From: Parabacteroides gordonii MS-1 = DSM 23371
GTDB taxonomy: Bacteria; Bacteroidota; Bacteroidia; Bacteroidales; Tannerellaceae
Assembly (NCBI RefSeq): GCF_000969825.1
Contig: NZ_KQ033920.1
Span: 1,229,672 to 1,293,671 of the forward strand
Direction of reading: 5' to 3'
Length of the DNA: 64,000 bases
Numbering within the stretch: the stretch's first letter is position 1; each line of letters starts with the position of its first letter. The notes below the pieces were generated by a model that saw only the letters and a program-made list of their open reading frames with translations, was not told where the DNA came from and searched no databases. Made by a program: the position numbers and the translations under genes. This document shows, one piece after another, positions 34,020-42,170 of the stretch.

Positions 34020-34486
34020 ACAAAAAAGGGTATGTAACTATCAGCAGAGCCACTTCACGCCAAACCATAGTCATAAGTACGTGTATTGCCTCTACTGTAT
34101 CCTCTTGTTATTCTTATTCTGACCTCTTTCCATGGCTATTGTTAATACGCAGGTTATAAATCATGTGTAAAAACTACTTTAATCTTTTCATGATTCCCAT
34201 TTTAGTAATGATTAATCGAATATGCTAAAAATGTATCATATAAAACTTCTCTTTTCTGTCATTCTACCTTTTATCTATTTAGCTTGTCGCCATTAATTAA
34301 CTCGGATTCATTTTGATAGTTGTGCCGCAAGAGTATTATGACTAATAAATTATTCATGTGTCATTTTGCCATAAACAGTCTTTTTATACCACTCTCGGAC
34401 AGTTTAGAAAACGGCTCTTGATTCTTCTTTCATTTGCCGATGAAAATAGAATCAACACGTTTTATTAACCATTAAAAATTAAATGT
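34020..34486. other. non-coding gap between cargo and integration module
   Basis: About 470 nt without a gene I can support on either strand. It is AT-rich with no strong hairpin. It separates the leftward metal locus from the rightward HTH/DUF3876 genes, so it should hold the promoter of the latter near 34440-34480, although no clear -7 box was found. Confidence 0.5.
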
Positions 34487-34801
34487 ATGGAAGTAGTAAC
34501 CATCGAAAAAAGAACATTTTCGTATGTCTGCGAGAGCTTCACGGAGTTTGCCAAACGGATAGAGAGTTTGTGCAGCAGTCATACTCAAAAAGTAGAAAAC
34601 TGGCTGGATAGTCAGGAAGTGTGCCTGTTGTTAGGCTTGAGCAAGCGAACGCTGCAATATTACCGAAGTAGTGGGCGACTGGCTTATTCTCAAATAGGGA
34701 GCAAGATTTATTATAAGTCTTCCGATATTGAAAGAATTATTGCGGACAGTGAAACACAAAATCAGTCACCCAAACAAATCAAGCCTTATGAAAAGAACTA
34801 A
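34487..34801 (+). CDS. helix-turn-helix (HTH_17-type) element protein
   Basis: A 104-aa protein with an N-terminal helix and an excisionase-like HTH (WLDSQEVCLLLGLSKRTLQYYR, then YSQIGSKIYYKSSDIERII). In Bacteroides integrative elements such genes lie near the integrase and influence excision or transfer. The DUF3876 gene overlaps its end by 14 nt. Confidence 0.75.
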   Translation: MEVVTIEKRTFSYVCESFTEFAKRIESLCSSHTQKVENWLDSQEVCLLLGLSKRTLQYYRSSGRLAYSQIGSKIYYKSSDIERIIADSETQNQSPKQIKPYEKN

Positions 34802-35081
34802 AGAATATTATCCGTCCTTCAACTTGTTTTCCATTGTCGGCACATGGGAAAGTGTTAATCTGAATCCTACGGTTATCATCTATCGGAACGACAAAGAGTA
34901 TCTTCTTTCTATTATATATGTATCGGAAACCACCAAACAGGCTTCACCCTCTACTTATGAAATACAGAAAGACGGTAGCCAGTATTTTATTGCTCCTGCT
35001 CCTAAACGGATTTACATAGATTATGATCCAGCGAAAGATGTGCTAAACCTTTCGTCATTGGGTGACTATCTGCGTAACTAA
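34788..35081 (+). CDS. DUF3876 protein
   Basis: A 97-aa protein from ATG 34788 (MKRTKEYYPSF). An earlier in-frame start lies deep inside the preceding gene and is rejected. The pattern FNLFSIVGTWESVNLNPTVII and KRIYIDYDPAKDVLNLSSLGDY is that of DUF3876, found almost only beside HTH genes in Bacteroides mobile elements. Function unknown. Confidence 0.72.
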   Translation: MKRTKEYYPSFNLFSIVGTWESVNLNPTVIIYRNDKEYLLSIIYVSETTKQASPSTYEIQKDGSQYFIAPAPKRIYIDYDPAKDVLNLSSLGDYLRN

Positions 35082-35161
35082 TCAATCGACCAGTTAATCT
35101 CTAACTGATTCGCTATCTAGCCATCTTAAAATCAATATTTCAATAAAACAATCTTTCAATC

Positions 35162-35455
35162 ATGGAATTAATAAATAAAGATACACCACAAGTCAAAGAA
35201 TTTATTTCTTCGCTCGACTCAATGCTAAGCGGTATTGAATCAATTGTCAAGCACTATAAGCCCCACCTGAACGGAGAACGTTTTCTTTCCAATCATGAGG
35301 TTTCTAAAAAACTGAATGTCAGCCTGCGAACCCTGCAAGAATGGCGAGATACAGGCTTAATCCCCTTTATCCAGATAAAAGGTAAAATCATCTATCGGCA
35401 AAGTGATATTGATAAACTGCTCCAAAAGCATTATTTTGAAAGTTGGAAAGAATAA
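35162..35455 (+). CDS. second helix-turn-helix (HTH_17-type) element protein
   Basis: A 97-aa protein with the HTH pattern NHEVSKKLNVSLRTLQEWRD followed by IPFIQIKGKIIYRQSDIDKLL. It is the third gene of the rightward set with the first HTH and DUF3876 genes, 80 nt after the latter. Pairs of such HTH proteins next to an integrase suggest recombination directionality factors. Confidence 0.75.
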   Translation: MELINKDTPQVKEFISSLDSMLSGIESIVKHYKPHLNGERFLSNHEVSKKLNVSLRTLQEWRDTGLIPFIQIKGKIIYRQSDIDKLLQKHYFESWKE

Positions 35456-35499
35456 TCTGCCACTCACAAAAACATTGTTTTTCGGAATTTAATTTGAAT

Positions 35500-35640
35500 C
35501 ATTGACTTTTCCAGTGAAGTATTTAGTCTGTGCAAGTCTTTAGATAAAAATACGCTCGAAATGCAATGAGAGGAAGATTTTTATCTAAACCGAAGGCTTG
35601 GACTTGAACAGGCTAAATACGGAAATTACCTTTGTCAATG
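35500..35640. repeat. 141-nt imperfect inverted repeat beside the integrase
   Basis: Arms in order: CATTGAC (35500-35506), GTATTTAG (35519-35526), a 12-nt arm that pairs 10 of 12, and TTTAGATAAAAAT (13-bp perfect), mirrored on the right to CTAAATAC (35613-35620) and GTCAATG (35634-35640). One 11-nt bulge lies in the right arm. Transcribed on either strand it would fold into a long rod. It lies between the HTH genes and the integrase, where element origins, structured RNAs or regulatory hairpins are possible. Confidence 0.6.
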
Positions 35641-35675
35641 CTTCATATTGGGTTCTGGAAAACTTACTTTAAAAG

Positions 35676-35717
35676 AAAAGGGTTGAGAAAATGAAGTTCA
35701 TTATTCCCAATCCTTTT
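35676..35717. terminator. terminator downstream of the integrase
   Basis: An imperfect stem from AAAAGG (35676) to CCTTTT (35717) has the loop centred on GAAGTTC. A-rich on one side and T-rich on the other, it can end transcription in both directions between the converging HTH and integrase genes. Confidence 0.6.
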
Positions 35718-35740
35718 TTCTATATTGGCTACTGCCTTAT

Positions 35741-36961
35741 TTATATAGCCAATTCCGACAAGCAGCTATTCACTTTCTGCATATCCTTTAGAATATTCTG
35801 ATCCAGTACCCGTGCGTAGTGTTTCGTCACGCTGGTATCTGCATGACCTAACATCTTGGCTACATTTTCCATACTTACGCCATTTGCAAGGCACACGGAA
35901 GTGGCATAGCTATGTCTGGCCGTATGAGTGCTAAGATTTTTATGAATTCCGCACACATCGGCAATTTCTTTCAAATAACTGTTCATGCGTTGATTACACA
36001 ATACAGGTAAAAGTTTTCCGGTACACTCTGCCACATCCTTATATTTATCAAGTATAGAAGCTGCTACAGGCAGCACAGGAATGTTGCACATGATTTTTGT
36101 CTTTTGGCGGTTCTTTCTTATCCAAAGCTCCCCTTTGTTGTCTTTTACCAAGTGTTCGGGTGATAAATCTTTCACATCGCTGAACGCCAATCCAGTAAAA
36201 ATGCAAAAGATAAAAACGTCACGTACCTGTTCTACTCGCTTAATCGTGAATTCTTTTGCAAGAATAATTTTAATCTCGTCCATCGTCAGGAACTCAGGAT
36301 CGGTTTCTTCCAGTTTGAAGCGATAGTAAGCAAACGGATCTTTCTTTATCCAGTCGTTTTCCAAAGCAATACGGATAATCTTCTTCAAGTTCTTCAATCG
36401 GGTGATAGCTGAATTCTGCGCACAACCTTTTTCAATTTTCAAAAAAGCATCGAACTTAGAAATAAAGTTGGCTTCCAAGTTGTTTAGGGCAATATCAGAT
36501 AATTGATATTCTTTCTTTATGAATTCCTCTAAATATCGGGTAGTGGTTTCATACCGTTGAACGGTCTTACTAACGAAGTCCTTACCGATTAGCTTACGGC
36601 TTTGTTCGTTATGCTCTCTGAATACTTGCAATAGCGTTTTACTATCTTCATCCACCCCATAATATAGCTTTCTCATAAGATCGACTGTAATAGTCTTACC
36701 TGTGGATTCCAGTTCTCTATAAATTTGGTGTATGCGAGAGCGTGTGATTTCCAAGTAGTGGTTCAGTTCCACCGACATACGATCTTTTCCTTTGGAGTTT
36801 TCTTTTGCCTGATTCCATAGATTTACAGGACAGCTTCTTTTTACTAAAACATCTACCATACAGCCGTTTACAGTAATTCTCATGCACACGGGTGCTTCTC
36901 CATTCTTTAATAATCTGGCTTTCTTGATAAAGAATAGCACATTGAAGGTTTTTCTAGCCAT
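35741..36961 (-). CDS. tyrosine integrase, intact
   Basis: A 406-aa integrase of the Bacteroides element type with an arm-binding N-terminus (ARKTFNVLFFIKKARL), a core-binding domain (about 110-210), and a catalytic domain with FTGLAFSDV (box I Arg replaced by Ala, as the equivalent position varies in IntDOT-like enzymes), RKNRQKTK, HTARHSYAT, LGHAD, and the nucleophile Tyr in KHYARV. It reads away from the tRNA-Lys att site, 243 nt from it. It is the probable recombinase of the 7.4-37.2 kb element. Confidence 0.9.
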   Translation of the reverse strand: MARKTFNVLFFIKKARLLKNGEAPVCMRITVNGCMVDVLVKRSCPVNLWNQAKENSKGKDRMSVELNHYLEITRSRIHQIYRELESTGKTITVDLMRKLYYGVDEDSKTLLQVFREHNEQSRKLIGKDFVSKTVQRYETTTRYLEEFIKKEYQLSDIALNNLEANFISKFDAFLKIEKGCAQNSAITRLKNLKKIIRIALENDWIKKDPFAYYRFKLEETDPEFLTMDEIKIILAKEFTIKRVEQVRDVFIFCIFTGLAFSDVKDLSPEHLVKDNKGELWIRKNRQKTKIMCNIPVLPVAASILDKYKDVAECTGKLLPVLCNQRMNSYLKEIADVCGIHKNLSTHTARHSYATSVCLANGVSMENVAKMLGHADTSVTKHYARVLDQNILKDMQKVNSCLSELAI

Positions 36962-37049
36962 TTTTACATCGTTTTTAGAGTTACAAAACTATGTATTCTC
37001 TTCCAAAGTACGACCATGCAAAATGCTATGAATCAGTGAGAAAGAAGCT

Positions 37050-37092
37050 AAATCGTGGGACTTTTTTCAGCCTGATTTATGTACCACGATTT
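37050..37092. repeat. inverted repeat at the right element end
   Basis: AAATCGTGG (37050-37058) and CCACGATTT (37084-37092) are perfect 9-bp arms. Each contains the heptamer CACGATT seen three times at the left end (7689-7742). It lies between the integrase start and the att copy, the usual location of integrase arm-binding sites. Confidence 0.5.
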
Positions 37093-37140
37093 GCACACCA
37101 ACAATATGCTTGAAACGGCTATTTTCTGCTATCTGCCAGA

Positions 37141-37179
37141 AAAAAGAAATCCCTGATAATGTCTGATTATCAGGGATTT
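37141..37179 (-). terminator. terminator of tRNA-Lys
   Basis: A perfect 14-bp stem (37147-37160 with 37166-37179, loop GTCTG) is followed on the minus strand by TCTTTTT. It lies 24 nt beyond the tRNA 3' end and, on the insertion model, was supplied by the element. Confidence 0.82.
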
Positions 37180-37202
37180 GCTTGATTTTTCTTTTGTTTT
37201 CA

Positions 37203-37216
37203 GTGATCCGCCTGGG
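37203..37216 (-). other. attachment site at the tRNA-Lys 3' end
   Basis: The 14 bases here are identical to 7421-7434 and include the acceptor 3' strand and the start of the T-arm, so the tRNA stays whole after insertion. It is the right boundary of the element. Confidence 0.7.
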
Positions 37217-37276
37217 GTTCGAACCCAGGACCCCATCCTTAAAAGGGATGTGCTCTACCTGCTGAGCTAGCGAATC
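37204..37276 (-). tRNA. tRNA-Lys (anticodon UUU)
   Basis: A 73-nt cloverleaf: acceptor GATTCGC/GCGGATC (one G-T pair) plus discriminator A, D-arm around GCTCAGCAGGTAGAGC, anticodon stem CATCC/GGATG with loop CTTTTAA (anticodon TTT), and T-arm CTGGG-TTCGAAC-CCAG. The CCA tail is not encoded. The 3' end is the target of the neighbouring integrase. Confidence 0.96.
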
Positions 37277-37306
37277 ATCCGGTGCGTTACTTCTGTAATG
37301 CGGGTG

Positions 37307-37338
37307 CAAAGATAAGGGGTTGATTTATATTATGCAAA
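37307..37338 (-). promoter_or_regulatory. promoter of tRNA-Lys
   Basis: On the minus strand TTTG (37335-37338) and TATCTTTG (37307-37314) match the Bacteroidetes -33 and -7 boxes exactly with a 20-nt spacer. The tRNA begins about 30 nt downstream. Confidence 0.75.
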
Positions 37339-37366
37339 TATTCCAATGATTTTTTTGCAGGTTTTT

Positions 37367-37522
37367 TCACATAGGAGACAGAACTTGCTGGCTTACTGCA
37401 TATAACGAAACAGTATATTTTCCGCATACTTTCTGTAGTAACACTTCCGCCTGTTCATTATCGCCCCAATCATCTGCATAATAAAGAGGAAGAATGAGAC
37501 GAATCAAGGGGGAAGCAGGATA
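37367..37522 (-). pseudogene. C-terminal remnant of an unknown gene
   Basis: An open frame of about 51 codons with no start codon runs to a stop at 37367. It reads like a real protein end: LILPLYYADDWGDNEQAEVLL then KVCGKYTVSLYAV. A stop precedes it a few codons upstream. Chance is possible, but the composition suggests the tail of a deleted chromosomal gene beside the tRNA. The rest of 37277-37595 holds only the tRNA and ettA promoters. Confidence 0.35.
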
Positions 37523-37550
37523 ATTATTTTAAAATCTAAAGATATTTATG

Positions 37551-37558
37551 TATGTTTG
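37551..37558 (+). promoter_or_regulatory. -7 box of ettA
   Basis: TATGTTTG is an exact TAnnTTTG match 37 nt before the chosen ettA ATG. No clear -33 box was seen. Confidence 0.5.
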
Positions 37559-37595
37559 TCCTGGAAAAAAAATCATAATATACATACTTAAAAAT

Positions 37596-39284
37596 ATGGC
37601 AGACGACAAGAAAATTATTTTCTCGATGGTGGGTGTGAGCAAGACTTTCCCTCCTCAGAAACAAGTGTTGAAAAATATTTATCTGTCCTTCTTCTATGGA
37701 GCTAAGATCGGGATTATCGGCCTCAACGGCTCCGGTAAATCTACGTTGCTGAAAATCATTGCCGGTATTGAAAAAGAATATCAGGGAGAAGTTGTATTTT
37801 CGCCCGGCTACTCGGTGGGTTATCTGGAACAAGACCCGAAACTGGAAGCCGGCAAGACGGTAAAAGAGATCGTACAGGAAGGTGTGCAGGATATCGTAGA
37901 CACATTAAAGGAATATGAAGAAGTGAACGAAAAATTCGGCGACCCCGAAGTACTGGATGATCCGGATAAAATGGATGCGCTGATCGCACGCCAGGCTGAA
38001 CTCCAGGACAAGATCGACGCAACCGACGCATGGAACCTCGACAGCCGCCTGGAACGGGCGATGGATGCCCTGCGCTGTCCGCCCGAAGACCAGGTCGTGG
38101 ATACGCTTTCCGGTGGTGAACGCCGCCGCGTGGCCCTTTGCCGCCTGCTGCTTCAGCAACCGGATGTGTTGCTGCTCGATGAGCCGACCAACCACTTGGA
38201 TGCCGAATCAATCGACTGGTTGGAACAGCATTTGCAGCAATATGCGGGTACGGTAATATGTATCACGCACGACCGTTACTTCCTCGACCATGTGGCCGGT
38301 TGGATTCTTGAACTCGACCGTGGCGAAGGTATTCCCTGGAAAGGCAATTACTCTTCCTGGCTGGATCAGAAGACTAAGAAGATGGCGATGGAAGAAAAGC
38401 AGGTCAGCAAACGCCGTAAGACACTCGAACGCGAGCTGGAATGGATCAACATGGCTCCCAAAGCCCGTCAGGCTAAGGGTAAAGCCCGTTTGAACTCATA
38501 CGAAGCCTTACTGAACGAAGACCAAAAAGAGCGCGAAGCCAAGCTGGAAATCTTTATCCCGAACGGCCCTCGTCTGGGTAACAAGGTGATCGAGGCACAG
38601 CATGTGGCCAAAGCCTTTGGCGAAAAGCTGCTGTTCGACGACCTCAATTTCATGCTCCCTCCTAACGGTATCGTTGGTGTGATCGGCCCGAACGGTGCCG
38701 GTAAAACAACGCTCTTCAAGATGATCATGGGAATGGAAAGCATCGACAAGGGGACATTTGAAGTGGGCGAAACAGTGAAAGTCGGCTATGCAGACCAAAC
38801 ACACAAGGATATCGACCCAAAGAAAACGGTTTTCCAGGTCGTTTCTGGCGGCCAGGAATTTATCCGCGTGGGCGGCAAAGAGATCAACTCGCGCGCTTAC
38901 CTGTCACGTTTCAACTTCGCAGGAGCCGACCAGGAGAAACTTTGCGGCGTATTGTCCGGTGGAGAACGCAACCGCCTGCACCTAGCCATCACGCTGAAGG
39001 CCGAAGCCAACGTTTTGCTGCTGGATGAGCCGACCAACGATATCGACGTGAACACGCTGCGTGCCCTGGAAGAAGGCCTGGAGAACTTCGCCGGATGTGC
39101 CGTTGTCGTTTCGCACGACCGCTGGTTCCTCGACCGTATCTGTACGCATATCCTGTCGTTCGAAGGCGATTCGAATGTGGTATTCTATGAGGGAACTTAT
39201 TCCGAATACGAAGAATACAAGCGCAAACAGGGTGGCGACACCGAACCGAAGCGCGTTCGTTACCGCAAACTTATTGTTGATTAA
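37596..39284 (+). CDS. ettA: ABC-F translational throttle ATPase EttA
   Basis: A 562-aa cytoplasmic ABC-F protein with two ATPase domains and no membrane segments. It has GLNGSGKST and LSGGERRRVALCRLLL in the first and GPNGAGKTT and LSGGERNRLHLAITL in the second, each followed by LLLDEPTN. The linker between them (WLDQKTKKMAMEEKQVSKR) is the P-site tRNA-interaction region. Length and motifs match EttA, which senses the ATP/ADP ratio on the ribosome. Start: ATG 37596 (MADDKK); an upstream in-frame start adds an unlikely 16 residues. Confidence 0.93.
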   Translation: MADDKKIIFSMVGVSKTFPPQKQVLKNIYLSFFYGAKIGIIGLNGSGKSTLLKIIAGIEKEYQGEVVFSPGYSVGYLEQDPKLEAGKTVKEIVQEGVQDIVDTLKEYEEVNEKFGDPEVLDDPDKMDALIARQAELQDKIDATDAWNLDSRLERAMDALRCPPEDQVVDTLSGGERRRVALCRLLLQQPDVLLLDEPTNHLDAESIDWLEQHLQQYAGTVICITHDRYFLDHVAGWILELDRGEGIPWKGNYSSWLDQKTKKMAMEEKQVSKRRKTLERELEWINMAPKARQAKGKARLNSYEALLNEDQKEREAKLEIFIPNGPRLGNKVIEAQHVAKAFGEKLLFDDLNFMLPPNGIVGVIGPNGAGKTTLFKMIMGMESIDKGTFEVGETVKVGYADQTHKDIDPKKTVFQVVSGGQEFIRVGGKEINSRAYLSRFNFAGADQEKLCGVLSGGERNRLHLAITLKAEANVLLLDEPTNDIDVNTLRALEEGLENFAGCAVVVSHDRWFLDRICTHILSFEGDSNVVFYEGTYSEYEEYKRKQGGDTEPKRVRYRKLIVD

Positions 39285-39307
39285 TCACATATAATTCATT
39301 TAGTACC

Positions 39308-39961
39308 ATGAAAAAAAGAATGCTTTGCATGGCAGCGGTTGCTGCCGCCTTTTTGTGTTTCGGAAGTGATGCGAACGCACAAAAGACAACCAAGTTGTTC
39401 AACGGAAAAGATCTTTCAAACTGGAATTTCGTTGTCGATAAAAATTCTGTCCGGCCCGAACAGGTTTATTCCGTAAGCGACGGCGTGATCAAGATCACCG
39501 GACAGCCTTTCGGTTACATGTACACGAAAGAGAAATACGACAATTATAAATTGCACGTGGAATGGCGTTGGCCGAACGGCGACCAGAATGCGAACAGCGG
39601 TATCTTCCTGCTGATTGCCGAACCGAAAAACCCGTTCCCGAACGGAATCGAGTGTAACCTGATGTTGGGCAGTGCGGGTGACTTTGTCTTGTTGGGCGGT
39701 TCCGACCTGGCACAGTATCAGGGCAAGCCGGGCGAACCCCGTCCCGGTTTTCCGGTGGTCAAGAAGAATGCGCCAAGCAGCGAAAAACCGGCCGGAGAAT
39801 GGAATGAAGCCAATATCTACGTGAAAGACGGAAAGATCAACGTTTATATCAACGGCGTTTATCAGAATACCGGATGGAACAAGCAAAAAGAAGGTTACAT
39901 CGGCCTGCAGAGCGAAGGTAAAGAAGTGGAGTTCCGTAACGTAACGATCACTCCCTGGTAA
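39308..39961 (+). CDS. secreted DUF1080 (3-keto-disaccharide hydrolase-like) protein
   Basis: A 217-aa protein with a signal peptide (1-24, cleaved after ANA) and a concanavalin-like DUF1080 domain: KLFNGKDLSNWNF, then WRWPNGDQNANSGIFL and YIGLQSEGKEVEFRNVTI. Relatives hydrolyse 3-keto-glycosides or bind glycans in the periplasm. A perfect terminator follows. Probably a monocistronic chromosomal gene, 23 nt after ettA. Confidence 0.87.
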   Translation: MKKRMLCMAAVAAAFLCFGSDANAQKTTKLFNGKDLSNWNFVVDKNSVRPEQVYSVSDGVIKITGQPFGYMYTKEKYDNYKLHVEWRWPNGDQNANSGIFLLIAEPKNPFPNGIECNLMLGSAGDFVLLGGSDLAQYQGKPGEPRPGFPVVKKNAPSSEKPAGEWNEANIYVKDGKINVYINGVYQNTGWNKQKEGYIGLQSEGKEVEFRNVTITPW

Positions 39962-39987
39962 CAACGGACGGAACAAAAGGATCATAG

Positions 39988-40020
39988 GAAAGGGTGGATA
40001 GAATTTTTATCCACCCTTTC
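39988..40020 (+). terminator. intrinsic terminator after the DUF1080 gene
   Basis: Perfect 13-bp arms GAAAGGGTGGATA (39988-40000) and TATCCACCCTTTC (40008-40020) with a loop of 7. No long T run follows, but the stem is very stable. Confidence 0.75.
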
Positions 40021-40076
40021 AACGTTTCGTATTCTATATTGTTGTATGTAAATCAACAATAAATACGAACGCCAAA

Positions 40077-41504
40077 ATGAAACAGTACAGAGCTTTATGG
40101 TTTTTCCTACTCTTATCGCTTCTGCATACAACGGCAAATGCCCAGTTGCAGAATGTCATCAAGGATATTTTCCAGGCTGATACAACCCTGACACATACAG
40201 ACTCGTCCGCCATACAGAAAGCAGACGGCACATTCAAATTAAAAGCAGGCCAGATCCAAAAACTAGACTCGCTGCACCGGGAGGCAGTTGCCAAACTGAA
40301 AACGGACAAGCTTCACGAAAATTGGTGGGAAACCGGAAAACACGTCCTTTATTTCGTGCTGGTGCTGTTAGGACAATACCTGCTGTTCCGCCTTTCGTCG
40401 TGGCTGTATAAAAAGGCGAAAGCACGGATCGAGTTACTTAAAGACACCAAACTGAAGCCGATCTCGATCCAGAACTACGAGATACTGGACACGCAAAAAC
40501 AGGTAAAGCTGCTGGTCTTTCTGGCAAGCATCCTACGCTATCTGTTGTTGTTCATCCTATTGGTGCTGACCATACCGATCCTCTTCTCGATCTTCCCGCA
40601 AACCAAAGAACTTGCCTACAAGATTGCCTATTACATCTGGAATCCGGTTAAAAGCATCCTGATAGGAATACTGGATTACATTCCCAACCTTTTTACGATC
40701 ATCGTGATCTGCCTGGTTATAAAGTATGTGATCAGGGGCATCCGCTACCTGGCCACGGAAATAGATGCGGGAAGATTGAATATTAACGGATTTTATACGG
40801 ACTGGGCGATGCCGACCTATCATATTATCCGTTTCCTGTTGTACGCATTCATGATTGCCATGATCTATCCTTATCTGCCCGGAGCCAATTCGGGTGTGTT
40901 TCAGGGAGTGTCAGTCTTTGTCGGTCTGATCGTTTCGTTGGGGTCGAGCACGGTGATCGGGAATATCATTGCCGGATTCGTGATCACTTATATGCGTGCC
41001 TTCAAGCAAGGCGACAGGATCAAACTGAACGATACGGTGGGGAATGTGATTGAAAAGACGGCCTTCGTCACCCGCCTCCGCACGATAAAGAACGAGATCG
41101 TGACGATACCGAACTCATTCATCATGTCGTCACAGACAGTCAATTACAGTTCGTCGGCACGAACTTACGGACTGATCATCCATTCCGAAGTGACGATCGG
41201 ATATGATGCGCCCTGGCGGAAAGTACACCAGCTTCTGACAGATGCGGCGCTGGCAACGCCCGGTGTAATGCCCGAGCCGGCTCCTTTTGTCCTTGAAACG
41301 TCTTTAGAGGACTTCTACCCTGTCTACCAGATCAACGCTTATATCCGGGATGCGGATAAGATGACGGCCATCTATTCGGATTTGCACCAGAACATACAAG
41401 ATTATTTCGACAAAGCCGGAGTAGAAATCATGTCGCCGCATTATACGGCGTTCAGGAACGGGAATGCATCCACGATCCCAAAGGAAGAGCCGGCCGGCAA
41501 TTAG
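40077..41504 (+). CDS. MscS-type mechanosensitive channel
   Basis: A 475-aa protein with a signal peptide (1-22), a periplasmic helical region, and about five membrane helices (100-310). The MscS core has the pore helix region SLGSSTVIGNIIAGFVITYMRAFKQGDRIKLND followed by a beta domain and a C-terminal alpha/beta domain. It is larger than E. coli MscS, like YbdG/YnaI-type channels. It opens under osmotic down-shock. Its stop overlaps the end of the converging gene by 4 nt. Confidence 0.88.
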   Translation: MKQYRALWFFLLLSLLHTTANAQLQNVIKDIFQADTTLTHTDSSAIQKADGTFKLKAGQIQKLDSLHREAVAKLKTDKLHENWWETGKHVLYFVLVLLGQYLLFRLSSWLYKKAKARIELLKDTKLKPISIQNYEILDTQKQVKLLVFLASILRYLLLFILLVLTIPILFSIFPQTKELAYKIAYYIWNPVKSILIGILDYIPNLFTIIVICLVIKYVIRGIRYLATEIDAGRLNINGFYTDWAMPTYHIIRFLLYAFMIAMIYPYLPGANSGVFQGVSVFVGLIVSLGSSTVIGNIIAGFVITYMRAFKQGDRIKLNDTVGNVIEKTAFVTRLRTIKNEIVTIPNSFIMSSQTVNYSSSARTYGLIIHSEVTIGYDAPWRKVHQLLTDAALATPGVMPEPAPFVLETSLEDFYPVYQINAYIRDADKMTAIYSDLHQNIQDYFDKAGVEIMSPHYTAFRNGNASTIPKEEPAGN

Positions 41505-41842
41505 GCCGGCATCCCGTCGAGTTGTTCCGCTTTCCACTCCACAAAACCGTCGATGCGGCCGGGGATCTGGAAAAGAACCTGGTCGTCCCCTACTCTTTTC
41601 AGGACTGCGGAGCGGAACAGGGGAAGCCGCATTTTATCGATGTTGAAAGAAGCCTTCATCAGAATGACTTCGTAACCATCGTGCACTATTTCCTTGTTGA
41701 GAACAACCGGAAATTCCTTTGCCAGATAATAAGCAGAACGTTCGTAAGCACACCAGTTATCCCCTTCGAGATAAAGGTAAACGTACTTCTCGTTATCTAC
41801 TTCATTCAATAAGATCGATTCTACGTTGAGTGCTTGTTTCAT
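41501..41842 (-). CDS. hypothetical 113-aa protein
   Basis: ATG 41842 (MKQALNVESIL) gives a 113-aa soluble alpha/beta protein (KYVYLYLEGDNWCAYERSAYYL). The frame continues upstream without a better start and runs through the HU gene, so the longer version is rejected. It lies 17 nt after an HU gene on the same strand. No family recognised. Confidence 0.6.
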   Translation of the reverse strand: MKQALNVESILLNEVDNEKYVYLYLEGDNWCAYERSAYYLAKEFPVVLNKEIVHDGYEVILMKASFNIDKMRLPLFRSAVLKRVGDDQVLFQIPGRIDGFVEWKAEQLDGMPA

Positions 41843-41859
41843 AACACGAAATTTAGTTG

Positions 41860-42162
41860 TTATACATTTTTGTCGGGTTCTTCGTTCTGCGGGTTCAGAT
41901 GTTCCAGCAGGAATTTGCCCGGTTTGAATTTCACGCTGTTGCGGGGAGCGATCATACAGACGGTATTCTCGCGGGGATTCCTCGCCGGTCTTGCCGTCTG
42001 CTTCCATAAAGTGAATGAGCCAAATCCCATCAAACCGACTTCGCCGTCCTTCAACAGAGCTTTCTCCACCTCTTCTTCCCACACTCTGATATATATTGCA
42101 GCTTCCTCCTCTTCCAACAAGAGTCGGCCGGCTACTCTTTTTATTAAATCTGATCGGTTCAT
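41860..42162 (-). CDS. HU-family DNA-binding protein
   Basis: A 100-aa protein with an HU/IHF fold: MNRSDLIKRVAGRLLLEE helix pair, EVGLMGFGSFTLWKQTARPARNPRE (the beta-arm motif, given without a break only to Arg), and FKPGKFLLEHL. It bends DNA. It lies 8 nt after the large fimbrial tip gene, matching a recurring arrangement of HU genes at fimbrial loci in this window. Confidence 0.87.
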   Translation of the reverse strand: MNRSDLIKRVAGRLLLEEEEAAIYIRVWEEEVEKALLKDGEVGLMGFGSFTLWKQTARPARNPRENTVCMIAPRNSVKFKPGKFLLEHLNPQNEEPDKNV

Positions 42163-42170
42163 GTTAGTGG

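Larger units (their letters stand above)
7421..37216. mobile_element. integrative and mobilizable element in tRNA-Lys
   Basis: About 29.8 kb bounded by 14-bp copies of the tRNA-Lys 3' end. An intact tyrosine integrase (35741-36961) sits at the right end, with HTH and DUF3876 genes beside it. A relaxase and a BfmA/BtgA mobilization protein lie near the middle. No conjugation (tra) genes are visible, so it would depend on a helper element for transfer. Cargo is a defence island (7.9-19.3 kb) and a metal/metallophore uptake locus (22.5-33.9 kb). The ends are inferred from the att copies. The defence section looks clearly more AT-rich than the efflux and fimbrial regions outside. Confidence 0.72.

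Noticed and set aside
37756-38211. Arg/Pro-rich minus-strand frame within ettA
   Set aside because: Typical shadow frame of a GC-rich coding region.
41501-42082. 193-aa version of the small gene after the HU gene
   Set aside because: The N-terminal extension is the HU gene read in another frame; ATG 41842 is preferred.
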